Below are positions 32,708 to 43,272 of a stretch of DNA of 64,000 bases, piece by piece. Source of the stretch: Shinella sp. SUS2 (GTDB lineage: Bacteria > Pseudomonadota > Alphaproteobacteria > Rhizobiales > Rhizobiaceae); the NCBI RefSeq assembly GCF_001262505.1, contig NZ_KQ410723.1, positions 62,001 to 126,000 on the forward strand, in the 5' to 3' direction. The position numbers and the translations under genes are program-made. The notes under the pieces are model-generated. The model was not told the origin of the DNA. It did not search any database and saw only the letters and a program-made list of their open reading frames with translations. Each line of letters begins with the position of its first letter. Positions within the stretch are counted from its first letter, which is position 1.

Positions 32708-35700
32708 TCAGCTCGGCTGCTTGTTGCGCTTCAGGAGTTCCGTCACCAGCGCATCGTCGATCTCGCCGGTTTCCTTCTGGCCGACGGACTTCTGGAAGGC
32801 CTTGATGGCGGCGACCGTCTTCTTGCCCATCGCGCCATCAGGCGTACCGGCGTTGAAGCCGTTGTTGTTGAGGATCGCCTGGATGTTGCGGATCGCCTTC
32901 TTCATGTCGACGCTGGCGGTCTTGGTCGGCTTGCCGACCCATTCGTCGGGCAGGTCCGCCGAGTTGGTCTTCTCGTCGAGAGGCTGCGCCTTCCACAGCT
33001 CCACCTTGGCCTTGGCGCTGGAAAGCTGCTCGGGAGCCATGGCATTGGCCACCTCGTCGCGCTTCAACCCCGCATCGCTGTCGCCGTCGCGGGCAGCGAT
33101 GGCAAACCACTTGTAGGATTCTTCCAGGTCCTGCTTCACGCCGTTGCCGCGCGCATAGAGGATGGCGAGGTTGAATTGGCTGTCACGCACACCAAACTCG
33201 GAGGCTTTCTGGAACCACTTGGCGGCAGCGTCGAAGTCCGGCTGCTGGGTGCCGACACCCGTCGCCAGCAGGACGGCGAGATTGTGCATGGCGCTCGCAT
33301 TGCCCTTGTTCGCCGCGATCTCATAGAGTTCCCGGGCACGCGGCAGGTCACGCTCGACGCCCTGGCCCTTCTCGTAGAGATTGGCAAGGCGGTACTCGGC
33401 GGGCGCAAAGCCACGGGCAGCGGACAGCTCGTACCAGCGGGCGGCTTCCGCAAGATCCGTCGCAACGCCACGGCCTTCCGTGTAACGCGCGCCAATCTCG
33501 AACAGCGCCAGCGCATCGCCCTCCGTCGCCGCCTTGGAGAGCGAGGCCGGGGTGATTGCTTCCGGAACCACGATTGCGGCTGTCTGCGTCTGGTCGACCG
33601 GCTGGGTCTCCTCGGCGACGGCGGTTTCCGGCGCCGTCACCGGCTCGAAGCCGGCAGTGGCCGCACCATCGGTCGTTTCAGCCGGAGCCGTCAGAGCTTG
33701 GCTGCCGGTGGCGGATGTCTGGGTCGGTGTCGGCTCGGCGCCGGCATTCGTCTGCGTATCACCAAGATTGCGCGCATCCCCGCTCTCAACATTGCCGCTT
33801 TCGACGGGAGCCGGATCCGTCACGACCTCCTCGCTGACGACGGGCGCTGCAGCGGTATTGGCGGTCACAGCCTCGCCGGTGCCCGTCGTGGTCTCAACCG
33901 GGGCCGTCTCGTTCGTGACGTTGGCGGTCTGCTCGACAATGACCGGAGCCTCGTCGCCGGCCAACAGCGTGTTGATCAGCGGATAGGACATGATCGCCAG
34001 CAGCACGGCGCCGACGGCGAGCAGGATCGGCCGGCGGTGGCGCGACAGCGCCGAAGCAGGCTTCTCGCCCTTTGCCAGCTTTTCCGTCTTCTTGGCGGGC
34101 GCGACGCGGGAGATTGTATCCGTCTCTTCGGCAGCAAGCCGGGCAGCACGGCGGGCAGCAGCGATCTGAATGGCCACACGATCGCCTTCGCCACCTGCCG
34201 TCGTTTGCGTGGCCGAAGCCTGGCCGGCACGAACGCGTTCAAGGATACGGCGGACGTCAGGCACGCCGGAGCCCGGCTCCAGCAGCTGGTTCGCCTCTTC
34301 CGGCGCGAGTTCGTCCGTGGGATCGATCGAGGGTGTCGGATCGATCTGCTGGCGTTCGACCGGCAGAGCGGTTTCCTTGCGGCCGGGCGCAAAGCGGCGC
34401 TTCAGGCCGGCGAGCAGGCCGGTCTTGGGCTGAGCTCCAGCCGGCTGGTCGGCGGAGAGAGCAACGGGCTCGTCCGTTAGTGCCTCTTCCGGGGCCGGAC
34501 GCTCCGGAACGGGAATGTTCTCGACCTCGATCTCGGCGAAGCGGCTTTCCTCCTGCGTCGCCTCGGCTTCGGCCTTGCGGGTCTCGCGGGTGCCGAAGCC
34601 GTCGTCGTCAAAAGGGTAGTCGTTGCCGTAGATGCTGGAGGCGGGGGCGGCGTGGCGCTCCACATCCATCGCCGGCATTTCGGCGCGCGGCATGGTTGCC
34701 TCGCGGCGACCGAAGGTTTCGCGCGGGGCGTCGAGCTGCTCGAGGCGGCCGGCGATCTGCACCAGCGTGTCGTGCAGCGCATCGAAGGTGCGCGCAGTGC
34801 GCTCCTCGCTCGAGCGGGTCAGTTCCTCCAGTGCGCGCAGGTCATCGGCAAGGCCGGCGATCGCTTCCATGTCAGTGCTGGCCGCCGCCGTCGGGCCGGC
34901 GTGGCGGTAGGCCTCCATCACGGCTTCCGCCGCCTGGCGGGCGGCCTCGACGATGTATTCGTCGTTGGTCGCCATGTAGTCCTCGATCGTCGCGAGACGG
35001 CCCTCGAATTCGGAGGGGACTTGCGCGACGGCGGCGGACGGCGTGCTGATCAGCGTGGAAAGATGCGCGATCTGCGCCTCCAGGCCACGCAATGCCTCGT
35101 GATCGCCCACCGGCGCGACGCTGGTCGCATCGAGGCGGTCGGCAATCGCCGAGAGGCGATCCTCGATATGGGCGAACCGGTCTTCCTGGAACGGGCTGCC
35201 GGTCGGTGCGTCGAGATTGTCGATGCGCCGGGCAAGCGCGTCCAGCCGCTCGGCGAGCTGGTCGTTGACGCTGCCCTGGTCGAGCGCGTCGATCTTGCGG
35301 GAAATGTCGGAAAGGTAATAGGCAAGCTCATCGTTGCCCTGGGCGGGAGCGACCTGCTGGCTTTGCTCCAGCATCTGCGAGAGCTGCTCGATACGCTCTT
35401 CGAGACGAAGCGCCGTGCGTTCGTTCGACAGGTCCTCGATGCGGCTCGCGAGTGCTTCGATGCGCAAGGAGAGGCCCTGGTCCGGTGCGGGCGCCGGGCG
35501 CTGGGCAATGAAATCGAGCTGGTCGGCGAGATCGGCGATGCGGCCTTCGAGGCGCTGCATCATGCCGTTGTCGGCCATGGCCGACTGCTGCATGCGGCCG
35601 GCCGCGGCAATCGCCCGGCTGATCTCGTCGAGGCGGGCGTCCAGCCCTTCGAACTGCGAGGTGACGGCCGAGACGAAGCGGCCATCATCCGGCTGCGCCT

Positions 35701-36649
35701 GGCGTGCCAGCATGTCGATGGCGCGGGCGATGGTCTCGATCTTGCCTTCCAGCGCATGGATGGCCGGCGTGGCGCTGACCGCGCCGATCTGGCCCTTCAG
35801 CTCGTCCAGCCGATAGGCAAGAGCCACCAGTTCGTCGTCGCGCGTCTGGTCGAAGACGGAGAGCCTCTTCTCGACGCCGTTCCAGCGATCCTCCATGCGC
35901 CGTACGGAATCCTCGCGGGCAAGCCCGTCGAGCACGGAGCGCAGTTCGTCGAATTCGACGCGCAGGCCTTCTGCCTGACCGGCCGTCTGGCCGGACTGGT
36001 GGCCAAGCTGGTTGATGCCAGTGGAAAGCCGCAGCAGCTCCTCGCGCAGGTCGTCATTGTTGTTGCGGCCCTCGGCCATCTGGCGGATGCCTCGGATTTC
36101 CGAGCGCAGCGACTGCATCTCGCGTTCCAGCCCGTCGGCGATATCCTTCTTCAGGTCCTGACGCAGCGAGACGAGTGCCTTGGCGATGTCCTCGACGGAA
36201 TTGTCCGCGCGGGCGGGTGCGGTCTGCTGATGACCATAGGCCGGATGCGCCTGCTGGCCGCCATAAGCGGCCGCCGTTTGCTGGCTGCCATAGGCGGCAC
36301 CAGTCTGCGGGCCGCCATAGGCGGTATGGGCCTGCTGGGCAGCGGCATAGTGGTCGGCCGAGAGCGGGCGGCGCTCCAGGCGATGGGCAACGCGTTCGCG
36401 GCCGCCTTCGATGGCACGCTGGCGCTGCACGATTTCGGAAACCGGATCGTCGCGCAGCGGGATCGCGCGCGCCGGCTCCTGGCGGGGTTGCTCACCGCGC
36501 GGCGCGAAACGCTCCTCGCCGCGTCCGCGCGCCTCGCGCCCGCCCGCCATCAGGCCTTCGATACGGGCTTCCAGCCCCTCGATGGTGCGATTGAGCGCAT
36601 CGAGCGAGGATCTTTCGCCGTGACGCTGCGGGTTTCGCGATCCGTTCAT
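32708..36649 (-). CDS. podJ: PodJ-like polar localisation/scaffold protein with Sel1 repeats and peptidoglycan-binding domain
   Basis: 1313 residues. The start MNGSRNPQRHGERSSLDALN has AGGCGAAG upstream; longer frames to 36865 are rejected. Residues about 100-140 are an AYGxxQT-type low-complexity repeat. About 150-830 is a long coiled-coil region with many recurring ALxxRIDxLxxR-type segments. One membrane helix lies at about 870-891 (PILLAVGAVLLAIMSYPLIN). The periplasmic part has a Pro/Thr/Glu linker, four Sel1-like repeats (about 1040-1210, EIGARYTEGRGVATDLAEAA) and a PG_binding_1 domain at the C-terminus. This is the order of PodJ, which organises cell poles and division-linked growth in Caulobacter and Agrobacterium. 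Confidence 0.9.
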   Translation of the reverse strand: MNGSRNPQRHGERSSLDALNRTIEGLEARIEGLMAGGREARGRGEERFAPRGEQPRQEPARAIPLRDDPVSEIVQRQRAIEGGRERVAHRLERRPLSADHYAAAQQAHTAYGGPQTGAAYGSQQTAAAYGGQQAHPAYGHQQTAPARADNSVEDIAKALVSLRQDLKKDIADGLEREMQSLRSEIRGIRQMAEGRNNNDDLREELLRLSTGINQLGHQSGQTAGQAEGLRVEFDELRSVLDGLAREDSVRRMEDRWNGVEKRLSVFDQTRDDELVALAYRLDELKGQIGAVSATPAIHALEGKIETIARAIDMLARQAQPDDGRFVSAVTSQFEGLDARLDEISRAIAAAGRMQQSAMADNGMMQRLEGRIADLADQLDFIAQRPAPAPDQGLSLRIEALASRIEDLSNERTALRLEERIEQLSQMLEQSQQVAPAQGNDELAYYLSDISRKIDALDQGSVNDQLAERLDALARRIDNLDAPTGSPFQEDRFAHIEDRLSAIADRLDATSVAPVGDHEALRGLEAQIAHLSTLISTPSAAVAQVPSEFEGRLATIEDYMATNDEYIVEAARQAAEAVMEAYRHAGPTAAASTDMEAIAGLADDLRALEELTRSSEERTARTFDALHDTLVQIAGRLEQLDAPRETFGRREATMPRAEMPAMDVERHAAPASSIYGNDYPFDDDGFGTRETRKAEAEATQEESRFAEIEVENIPVPERPAPEEALTDEPVALSADQPAGAQPKTGLLAGLKRRFAPGRKETALPVERQQIDPTPSIDPTDELAPEEANQLLEPGSGVPDVRRILERVRAGQASATQTTAGGEGDRVAIQIAAARRAARLAAEETDTISRVAPAKKTEKLAKGEKPASALSRHRRPILLAVGAVLLAIMSYPLINTLLAGDEAPVIVEQTANVTNETAPVETTTGTGEAVTANTAAAPVVSEEVVTDPAPVESGNVESGDARNLGDTQTNAGAEPTPTQTSATGSQALTAPAETTDGAATAGFEPVTAPETAVAEETQPVDQTQTAAIVVPEAITPASLSKAATEGDALALFEIGARYTEGRGVATDLAEAARWYELSAARGFAPAEYRLANLYEKGQGVERDLPRARELYEIAANKGNASAMHNLAVLLATGVGTQQPDFDAAAKWFQKASEFGVRDSQFNLAILYARGNGVKQDLEESYKWFAIAARDGDSDAGLKRDEVANAMAPEQLSSAKAKVELWKAQPLDEKTNSADLPDEWVGKPTKTASVDMKKAIRNIQAILNNNGFNAGTPDGAMGKKTVAAIKAFQKSVGQKETGEIDDALVTELLKRNKQPS

Positions 36650-37050
36650 CTTCGCCTCGCTTTGGCAGCCGAGCGGCCTGCCGGGAGATACTTCTGAAGG
36701 CGCTGCCGCCCGGCTGCGCCCTTTCTTCCACTCCGGCGGATCTCCGCCGTCAAACACTGCATGTGCCATGGGAAACAGTATCGCCCCTGTCTGTACCGGA
36801 CCATCCGTCCGGCCGTTACAAAGGGAAGTCCAAATGATTCCCGATCCCACGCCCTCAGGCGTCACAATTCATGAAACATGGTAAACAAGGGGTTAACTGC
36901 CCCGGAAATTTTTTAACGATTTGCTCATAGAATGATCTTCGGGAGGAAAGGCGGCCGTTTGCGGCACAACCACAGGCTCCGAAGGAACCGTCCGTCGCCG
37001 CACCGCCCGCCCGCAGCCCTCCCGACCGACGAAATTTCTTTGCGGCCCTG
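36650..37050. promoter_or_regulatory. podJ upstream region with GANTC and CtrA-like half sites
   Basis: No supported gene. On the way to podJ (minus strand) it contains a CcrM methylation site GATTC at 36836-36840. At 36882-36896 it has TAAA-N7-TTAA, one base from the CtrA pattern TTAA-N7-TTAA, and a second TTAAC follows within 25 bp. These are the control elements expected for a cell-cycle-regulated polarity gene, but each match is short. Confidence 0.4.
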
Positions 37051-37085
37051 TTTTGACGTTTACGCAAACGTCAAAATTTTATAGT
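37051..37085 (+). promoter_or_regulatory. Operator/promoter of the beta-oxidation operon: 11-bp perfect inverted repeat
   Basis: TTTTGACGTTT (37051-37061), spacer ACGC, AAACGTCAAAA (37066-37076). The left arm contains the -35-like TTGACG (37053-37058). TTTTAT at 37077-37082 or TATAGT at 37080-37085 can serve as -10 with an 18-21 nt spacer. An operator filling a long spacer is the layout of MerR-family control, and ACGTTTACGCAAACGT-like sites recall those of LiuR-type acyl-CoA regulators (from memory). A TetR-type repressor is the alternative. Confidence 0.6.
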
Positions 37086-37138
37086 ATCCGATCTCAAAGA
37101 GCGGACTCGCGTCCGCGGGACAGGTGAGGACTTCGAGC

Positions 37139-38935
37139 ATGCCGATCTACAAAGCCCCCGTGAATGACACGCTTTTCATCCTGAACGACGTGCTGGCGCT
37201 CGAGCGCTACAACAACCTGCCCGGCTTTGCCGATGCAACGGGGGACATGCTGGAGGCGATCGCCGGCGAAGCGGCGAAGGTGGCTGAAGAGGTGCTCTTT
37301 CCGGTCAATCTTTCCGGCGACCAGGAAGGCTGCAAGCGTCACGACGATGCCACGGTAAAGACCCCGAAGGGCTTCAAGGAAGCCTTCGACCTCTACCGCC
37401 AGGGCGGTTGGATCGGCCTTGCGGTTCCCGAGGAATTCGGTGGCCAGGGCCTTCCCTACGTACTGCACACTGCCGTCGGTGAATATATGTCCTCGGCCAA
37501 CATGGCGCTTACCATGTATCCCGGCCTGACGCAGGGCGCGATCGCCGCGATCCTCGTGCACGGCTCCGACGAGCAGAAGGCCGCCTATCTGCCGAAGATG
37601 GTGGAGGGCGCCTGGACCGGGACCATGAACCTGACGGAGCCCCATTGCGGCACCGACCTCGGCCTGCTGCGCACCAAGGCCGTGCCGCAGGCTGATGGTT
37701 CCTACAAGATTTCCGGCCAGAAGATCTTCATCTCGGCCGGCGAGCACGACATGTCCGACAATATCGTCCACCTCGTTCTCGCCCGCATCGAGGGCGCGCC
37801 GGAGGGCACCAAGGGCATCTCGCTTTTCATCGTGCCGAAATACATCCTGAAAGACGACGGCACACCGGGCGACCGCAACACGGTTTCCTGCGGTGCCATC
37901 GAGCACAAGATGGGCATTCACGGTAACGCCACCTGCGTCATGAACTACGACGAGGCGAAGGGTTTCCTCATTGGCGCGGAGAACAAGGGCCTCAACGCCA
38001 TGTTCGTCATGATGAACGAGGCCCGTCTTGGTGTCGGCCTGCAGGGCCTGTCAATTGCCGAGATCGCCTATCAGAACGCCGCCAACTATGCCCGCGAGCG
38101 CCTGCAGGGCCGCTCGCTCTCCGGCGTCAAAAACCCGAATGGCAAGGCCGATCCCCTCATCGTGCACCCCGACATCCGCCGCACGCTGATGACCATCAAG
38201 GCCTGGACCGAGGGCGGCCGCGCCTTCACGCTCTGGACCGCGCTGAAATCCGATATCGCCCACCGCTCCGCCGACGAGAAGGAACGCCAGGCGGCCGACG
38301 ACATCCTCGGACTGATGACCCCGATCCTCAAGGGCGTCCTGACCGACAAGGGTTTCGATCATGCCGTCATGGCCCAGCAGGTTTTCGGCGGCCACGGTTA
38401 CATCGAAGAGCACGGCATGAGCCAGTATGTGCGCGACGCGCGCATCGCCATGATCTACGAGGGGGCCAACGGCATCCAGGCGCTCGACCTCGTCGGCCGC
38501 AAGCTCGGCATGAACGGCGGGCGCGCCGTCATGACACTCTTCAAGGAGATCGGCGATTTCTGCGAGGAGAACCGCAATGACGAGAGGCTTGCCTTCTTCA
38601 CCAAGCACCTGAAGAAGGGCTTGAACGACCTTCAGGCCGGAACCATGTGGTTCATGCAGAACGCCATGGCCAAGCCCGACAATGCCGGCGCCGGCTCGAC
38701 CGACTACATGCACCTCTTCGGCCTCGTCACCGTCGGCTACATGTGGGCGAAGATCGCGAAGGCCGCCGAGGAGAGCCTCGCGGCGGGCGCTGGCGAGCGC
38801 GAGAACTTTTTGAAGAACAAGCTGGTCACGGCCAAATTCTTCATGGAGCGCCTGATGCCGGAAACTGGCCTGCGCAAGACCCGCATCGAGGCCGGCGCCG
38901 ACACAACGATGGAACTGGCAGCCGAAGCGTTCTAG
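37139..38935 (+). CDS. Acyl-CoA dehydrogenase (FadE-like, with C-terminal extension domain)
   Basis: 598 residues. N-terminal acyl-CoA dehydrogenase_N segment [20 protein letters not shown], helical FAD/substrate domain with [15 protein letters not shown], central beta domain [16 protein letters not shown] and [13 protein letters not shown], and C-terminal domain with catalytic Glu in [14 protein letters not shown]. The length and final segment mark the 600-residue group carrying an added C-terminal domain (DmdC-like relatives). It performs the first alpha-beta desaturation of acyl-CoA. Start ATG 37139 has GTGAGGA 8 nt upstream. First gene of an operon with thiolase and fadJ. Confidence 0.93.
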   Translation: MPIYKAPVNDTLFILNDVLALERYNNLPGFADATGDMLEAIAGEAAKVAEEVLFPVNLSGDQEGCKRHDDATVKTPKGFKEAFDLYRQGGWIGLAVPEEFGGQGLPYVLHTAVGEYMSSANMALTMYPGLTQGAIAAILVHGSDEQKAAYLPKMVEGAWTGTMNLTEPHCGTDLGLLRTKAVPQADGSYKISGQKIFISAGEHDMSDNIVHLVLARIEGAPEGTKGISLFIVPKYILKDDGTPGDRNTVSCGAIEHKMGIHGNATCVMNYDEAKGFLIGAENKGLNAMFVMMNEARLGVGLQGLSIAEIAYQNAANYARERLQGRSLSGVKNPNGKADPLIVHPDIRRTLMTIKAWTEGGRAFTLWTALKSDIAHRSADEKERQAADDILGLMTPILKGVLTDKGFDHAVMAQQVFGGHGYIEEHGMSQYVRDARIAMIYEGANGIQALDLVGRKLGMNGGRAVMTLFKEIGDFCEENRNDERLAFFTKHLKKGLNDLQAGTMWFMQNAMAKPDNAGAGSTDYMHLFGLVTVGYMWAKIAKAAEESLAAGAGERENFLKNKLVTAKFFMERLMPETGLRKTRIEAGADTTMELAAEAF

Positions 38936-39001
38936 CCTCAAGAATCAGACGACCCGTTGCGAGTTTGACGGCGTTTCAGCGCCGCTAGGGAGAAGAGACC
39001 A

Positions 39002-40210
<1,209 letters not shown>

Positions 40211-40226
40211 GGGCGCGCCGATGAAA

Positions 40227-40357
40227 GCCCCTCACCCCGCCTCCGCTTCGCTCGGCGCGCCCTCTCCCCGCAAGCGGGGCGAGGGGGAACGGCGACGTCG
40301 CGGCATGTCCCTTCTCCCCGTTCACGGGGAGAAGGTGCCGGCAGGCGGATGAGGGGC
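40227..40357. repeat. RIME-like rhizobial intergenic palindromic element
   Basis: 131 bp bounded by an 8-bp terminal inverted repeat, GCCCCTCA ... TGAGGGGC. It contains two hairpins: CCCCGC-AA-GCGGGG (40266-40279) and the perfect CTTCTCCCCG-TTCA-CGGGGAGAAG (40311-40334). Sequence and size match the Rhizobium-specific intergenic mosaic elements found in Rhizobium, Sinorhizobium and Agrobacterium. It sits in the thiolase-fadJ gap and may modulate readthrough or mRNA stability. A minus-strand frame across it is an artefact. Confidence 0.8.
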
Positions 40358-40401
40358 AAACGGCCGCTCCGTACAAGATTTCAGGGAAGAGGAATCCCAC
40401 C

Positions 40402-42609
40402 ATGAGCTACAAGAACTTCACCATCGAGACCGATGCCGACGGCATTGCGCTGGTCACCTGGGACATGCCGGAAAAATCGATGAACGTCTTCACCGTCGAG
40501 GTGATGGACGAACTCGACGGGATCATCGACCAGATAGTGGCGGACAGCGCGGTCAAGGGCGTCGTCATCACCTCCGGAAAATCCTCCTTCTCCGGCGGCG
40601 CCGATCTTTCGATGATCCAGGCGAGCTTCGATCTCCTCAAGGATGCACAGGCGAGGAATCCGGCGAGCGCCGTCGAAAAGCTCTTCGAGGCCACCGGGCG
40701 CATGACCTGGCTGTTCCGCAAGCTGGAAACTTGCGGCAAACCCTGGGTCGCCGCCATCAACGGCACCTGCATGGGCGGCGCCTTCGAAATGTCGCTCGCC
40801 TGCCACGGCCGCGTCGCCTCGAGTGCCAAGTCGGTCAAGATCGCGCTTCCCGAGGTCAAGGTCGGTATCTTCCCGGGCGCCGGCGGCACCCAGCGCGTGC
40901 CACGCCTTGCCAATGCGCAGGACGCCCTGCAGATGATGACGACCGGCTCATCGCTGACCGGCGCGCGCGCCAAGGCGATGAACCTCGTGCATCAGGTGGT
41001 GGAGCCCGACCAGCTCATCCCCGCCGCCAAGCAGATGATCAAGGACGGCTTGAAGCCCGTCCAGCCCTGGGACGAGAAGGGCTTCAAGGCGCCGGGCGGC
41101 GGCATCTGGACACCGGCCGCAGCCCAGCTCTGGCCTGCCGCGCCCGCCATCCTGCGCCGCGAGACGGCCGGCAACTATCCGGGCGCGCTCGCCATCCTCA
41201 AATGCGTCTATGAAGGCCTGCAGGTGCCCTTCGATACGGGGCTCAGGATCGAGCAGCGTTACTTCACCCATATCCTCCAGACGACCGAAGCCTTCTCGAT
41301 GATCCGGTCGCTGTTCGTCTCCATGCAGGAGCTTGGCAAGGGTGCCCGCCGGCCGGCCGGCCAGCCGAAGGCAGAATTCAGGAAGGTCGCCGTCGTCGGC
41401 GCCGGCTTCATGGGCGCCTCCATCGCTTATGTGACGGCTGCCGCCGGCATCCCGGTCGTCCTTATCGACCGCGACCAGGAAGCGGCCGACAAGGGCAAGA
41501 GCGTTTCGCAGGGGCTCGTCACCGGCGCGATAAGCAAGGGCCGCATGACGAAGGAAGACGGCGAGAAGCTGCTTTCCCTCATCACCCCGACGCTCGACTA
41601 CGCGAGCCTTGCCGATGCCGATCTCGTCATCGAGGCGGTCTTCGAGGACCGTAACGTCAAGAAGGAGGTCACGGAGAAGATCGAGGCCGTGCTGCGCGAA
41701 GACGCCATTTTCGCCTCCAACACCTCGACGCTGCCGATATCAGGGCTTGCTGGGAATTCGAAGCGCCCGGAGCAATTCATCGGCATCCACTTCTTCTCGC
41801 CGGTCGACAAGATGATGCTCGTGGAGGTGATCCTCGGCAAGGAGACGGGCGACCGGGCGATCGCCACCGCACTCGACTATGTCGCCGCCATCAAGAAGAC
41901 GCCGATCGTCGTCAACGACACACGCGGCTTCTATGTCAACCGCTGCGTCTTCCGCTACATGGCCGAAGCCTATGACATGCTGATCGAAGGCGTGCCGGCG
42001 GCGATGATCGAGAATGCCGCCAAGATGGCCGGCATGCCGGTCGGCCCGCTGTCGCTCAACGACGAGGTCGCCGTCGACCTTTCCTACAAGATCTTCAAGG
42101 CCTCCATTGCCGACCTTGGCCCGCAATCGGTCGATCCACGGCATATGGAACTCGTCACCAAGCTGGTGGAGGGCGAAGGCCGCCTCGGCCGAAAGGCCGG
42201 CAAGGGCTTTTACGACTATCCGCCGAAGCCCGCCAAGAAGAAGCTGTGGCCGGGCCTGAAGGACCTCTACCCGCAGCAGAAGCCCGACGACGTCGACGTC
42301 AAGGTGCTGAAGGAGCGCCTGCTCGTTACCATCGCGCTGGAAGCCGCGCGCACCATGGAAGAGGGCATCGTCACCGATCCGCGCGAGGCCGATGTCGGCT
42401 CCATCCTCGGCTTCGGTTTTGCTCCCTATACCGGCGGCACGCTATCCTACATCGACGGCATGGGTGTGAAGGCTTTCATCGCCCTCTGCGAGACGCTCAC
42501 TGCCAACTATGGCAGCCACTTCCAGCCGACACCGCTGCTGAAAGACATGGCTGCCAAGGACGAGACCTTCTACAGCCGCTTTGCGCCGGAGGCAAAGAAG
42601 GTAGCCTGA
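40402..42609 (+). CDS. fadJ: Multifunctional fatty acid oxidation protein: enoyl-CoA hydratase / 3-hydroxyacyl-CoA dehydrogenase
   Basis: 735 residues. N-terminal crotonase domain (1 to about 300) with oxyanion-hole segments SGGADLSMIQ and MGGAFEMSLACHG, and EVKVGIFPGAGGTQR. NAD-binding domain from about 330 (KVAVVGAGFMGASIAYVTAA, dinucleotide acidic LIDRD). 3HCDH C-terminal domains contain SNTSTLPISGLA, GIHFFSPVDKMMLVE and NDTRGFYVNRC. It hydrates enoyl-CoA and oxidises 3-hydroxyacyl-CoA. Last gene of the operon, closed by a strong terminator. Whether it is best called fadB or fadJ is a naming matter. Confidence 0.93.
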   Translation: MSYKNFTIETDADGIALVTWDMPEKSMNVFTVEVMDELDGIIDQIVADSAVKGVVITSGKSSFSGGADLSMIQASFDLLKDAQARNPASAVEKLFEATGRMTWLFRKLETCGKPWVAAINGTCMGGAFEMSLACHGRVASSAKSVKIALPEVKVGIFPGAGGTQRVPRLANAQDALQMMTTGSSLTGARAKAMNLVHQVVEPDQLIPAAKQMIKDGLKPVQPWDEKGFKAPGGGIWTPAAAQLWPAAPAILRRETAGNYPGALAILKCVYEGLQVPFDTGLRIEQRYFTHILQTTEAFSMIRSLFVSMQELGKGARRPAGQPKAEFRKVAVVGAGFMGASIAYVTAAAGIPVVLIDRDQEAADKGKSVSQGLVTGAISKGRMTKEDGEKLLSLITPTLDYASLADADLVIEAVFEDRNVKKEVTEKIEAVLREDAIFASNTSTLPISGLAGNSKRPEQFIGIHFFSPVDKMMLVEVILGKETGDRAIATALDYVAAIKKTPIVVNDTRGFYVNRCVFRYMAEAYDMLIEGVPAAMIENAAKMAGMPVGPLSLNDEVAVDLSYKIFKASIADLGPQSVDPRHMELVTKLVEGEGRLGRKAGKGFYDYPPKPAKKKLWPGLKDLYPQQKPDDVDVKVLKERLLVTIALEAARTMEEGIVTDPREADVGSILGFGFAPYTGGTLSYIDGMGVKAFIALCETLTANYGSHFQPTPLLKDMAAKDETFYSRFAPEAKKVA

Positions 42610-42627
42610 CGAAGGCTGATCGAAATG

Positions 42628-42655
42628 AAAAGGATGGCGCACTGCCATCCTTTTT
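42628..42655 (+). terminator. Terminator of the beta-oxidation operon
   Basis: AAAAGGATGGC (42628-42638), loop GCACT, GCCATCCTTTT (42644-42654), followed by a further T. A perfect 11-bp stem 19 nt past the fadJ stop with T5 tract; a textbook intrinsic terminator. Confidence 0.92.
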
Positions 42656-42794
42656 CGTTTCAGCCCCTCGATCACATGCGTAGCGGTGAAAATAAAACAA
42701 TCGAAACCGTAAATTTAATTCTAAACGAAGTCAGCGATTCTTCTGCTTTTTCGATGCTTTCCGGGATCATTTTTCAAAAAATCCCGCCCAGCCA

Positions 42795-42948
42795 TTGCAT
42801 ATTCGTGAATAGACCTTATATGAGTTCCGTCGAAAACTGCTTGCGACCTTTGTCTTCGAGCTTCCAAGCTCTGTCAGATTTCCTTTCAAGATCGATCAAA
42901 ATGGACGAAACATCGTTCAATTACACTGGAGATGGAAAGGTTATCATC
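42795..42948 (+). promoter_or_regulatory. Promoter and long 5' leader of the cold-shock gene
   Basis: TTGCAT (42795-42800), 16-bp spacer, TATATG (42817-42822) predicts transcription from about 42829, giving a leader of about 120 nt before the csp ATG. The leader is AT-richer than its surroundings. Long leaders of this size act as temperature-responsive structures in cspA-type genes. The wider gap 42656-42948 holds no other supported gene. Confidence 0.55.
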
Positions 42949-43158
42949 ATGAATTCGGGCACCGTAAAGTGGTTCAACAGCACCAAGGGTTTCGGCTTCA
43001 TTCAGCCTGATGACGGCACGACGGATGTGTTCGTTCACATTTCTGCCGTCGAGCGCTCGGGCCTTGGCTCGCTCGCCGAAGGCCAGAAGATCAGCTACGA
43101 GATCGTCCGTGACCGCAAGTCCGGCAAGAACTCGGCCGACAACCTTCGCGCCGCATAA
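42949..43158 (+). CDS. Cold-shock protein (CspA family)
   Basis: 69 residues, a single cold-shock domain: [20 protein letters not shown] with RNP1 KGFGFI, RNP2 [14 protein letters not shown], and C-terminal [19 protein letters not shown]. It binds single-stranded RNA/DNA and acts as an RNA chaperone. GGAAAGG lies 8-14 nt before ATG 42949. The open frame extends upstream to 42625 but that part crosses the terminator and leader. Followed by its own terminator. Confidence 0.95.
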   Translation: MNSGTVKWFNSTKGFGFIQPDDGTTDVFVHISAVERSGLGSLAEGQKISYEIVRDRKSGKNSADNLRAA

Positions 43159-43220
43159 GATTGTCATTCCGCCTGCCGACCACGGATGTACTGGCGGCGG
43201 AGCGTTGAATGACGGGAAGA

Positions 43221-43245
43221 GGTCGGGGTAACGCCCGGCCTTTTT
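43221..43245 (+). terminator. Terminator of the cold-shock gene
   Basis: GGTCGGG (43221-43227), loop GTAACG, CCCGGCC (43234-43240; one G-U pair) and TTTTT (43241-43245). It lies 63 nt past the stop, separating csp from the small gene at 43273. Confidence 0.85.
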
Positions 43246-43272
43246 GTTTCCATAGCTTCGGAGGAGAGTGCT

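Noticed and set aside
36855..37067. A 70-codon frame upstream of podJ
   Set aside because: No ribosome site, runs through the regulatory region; composition not protein-like.
42625..42948. Upstream in-frame extension of the cold-shock gene
   Set aside because: Begins in the fadJ terminator and spans the promoter/leader; family length (69 residues) fits the internal ATG with its ribosome site.
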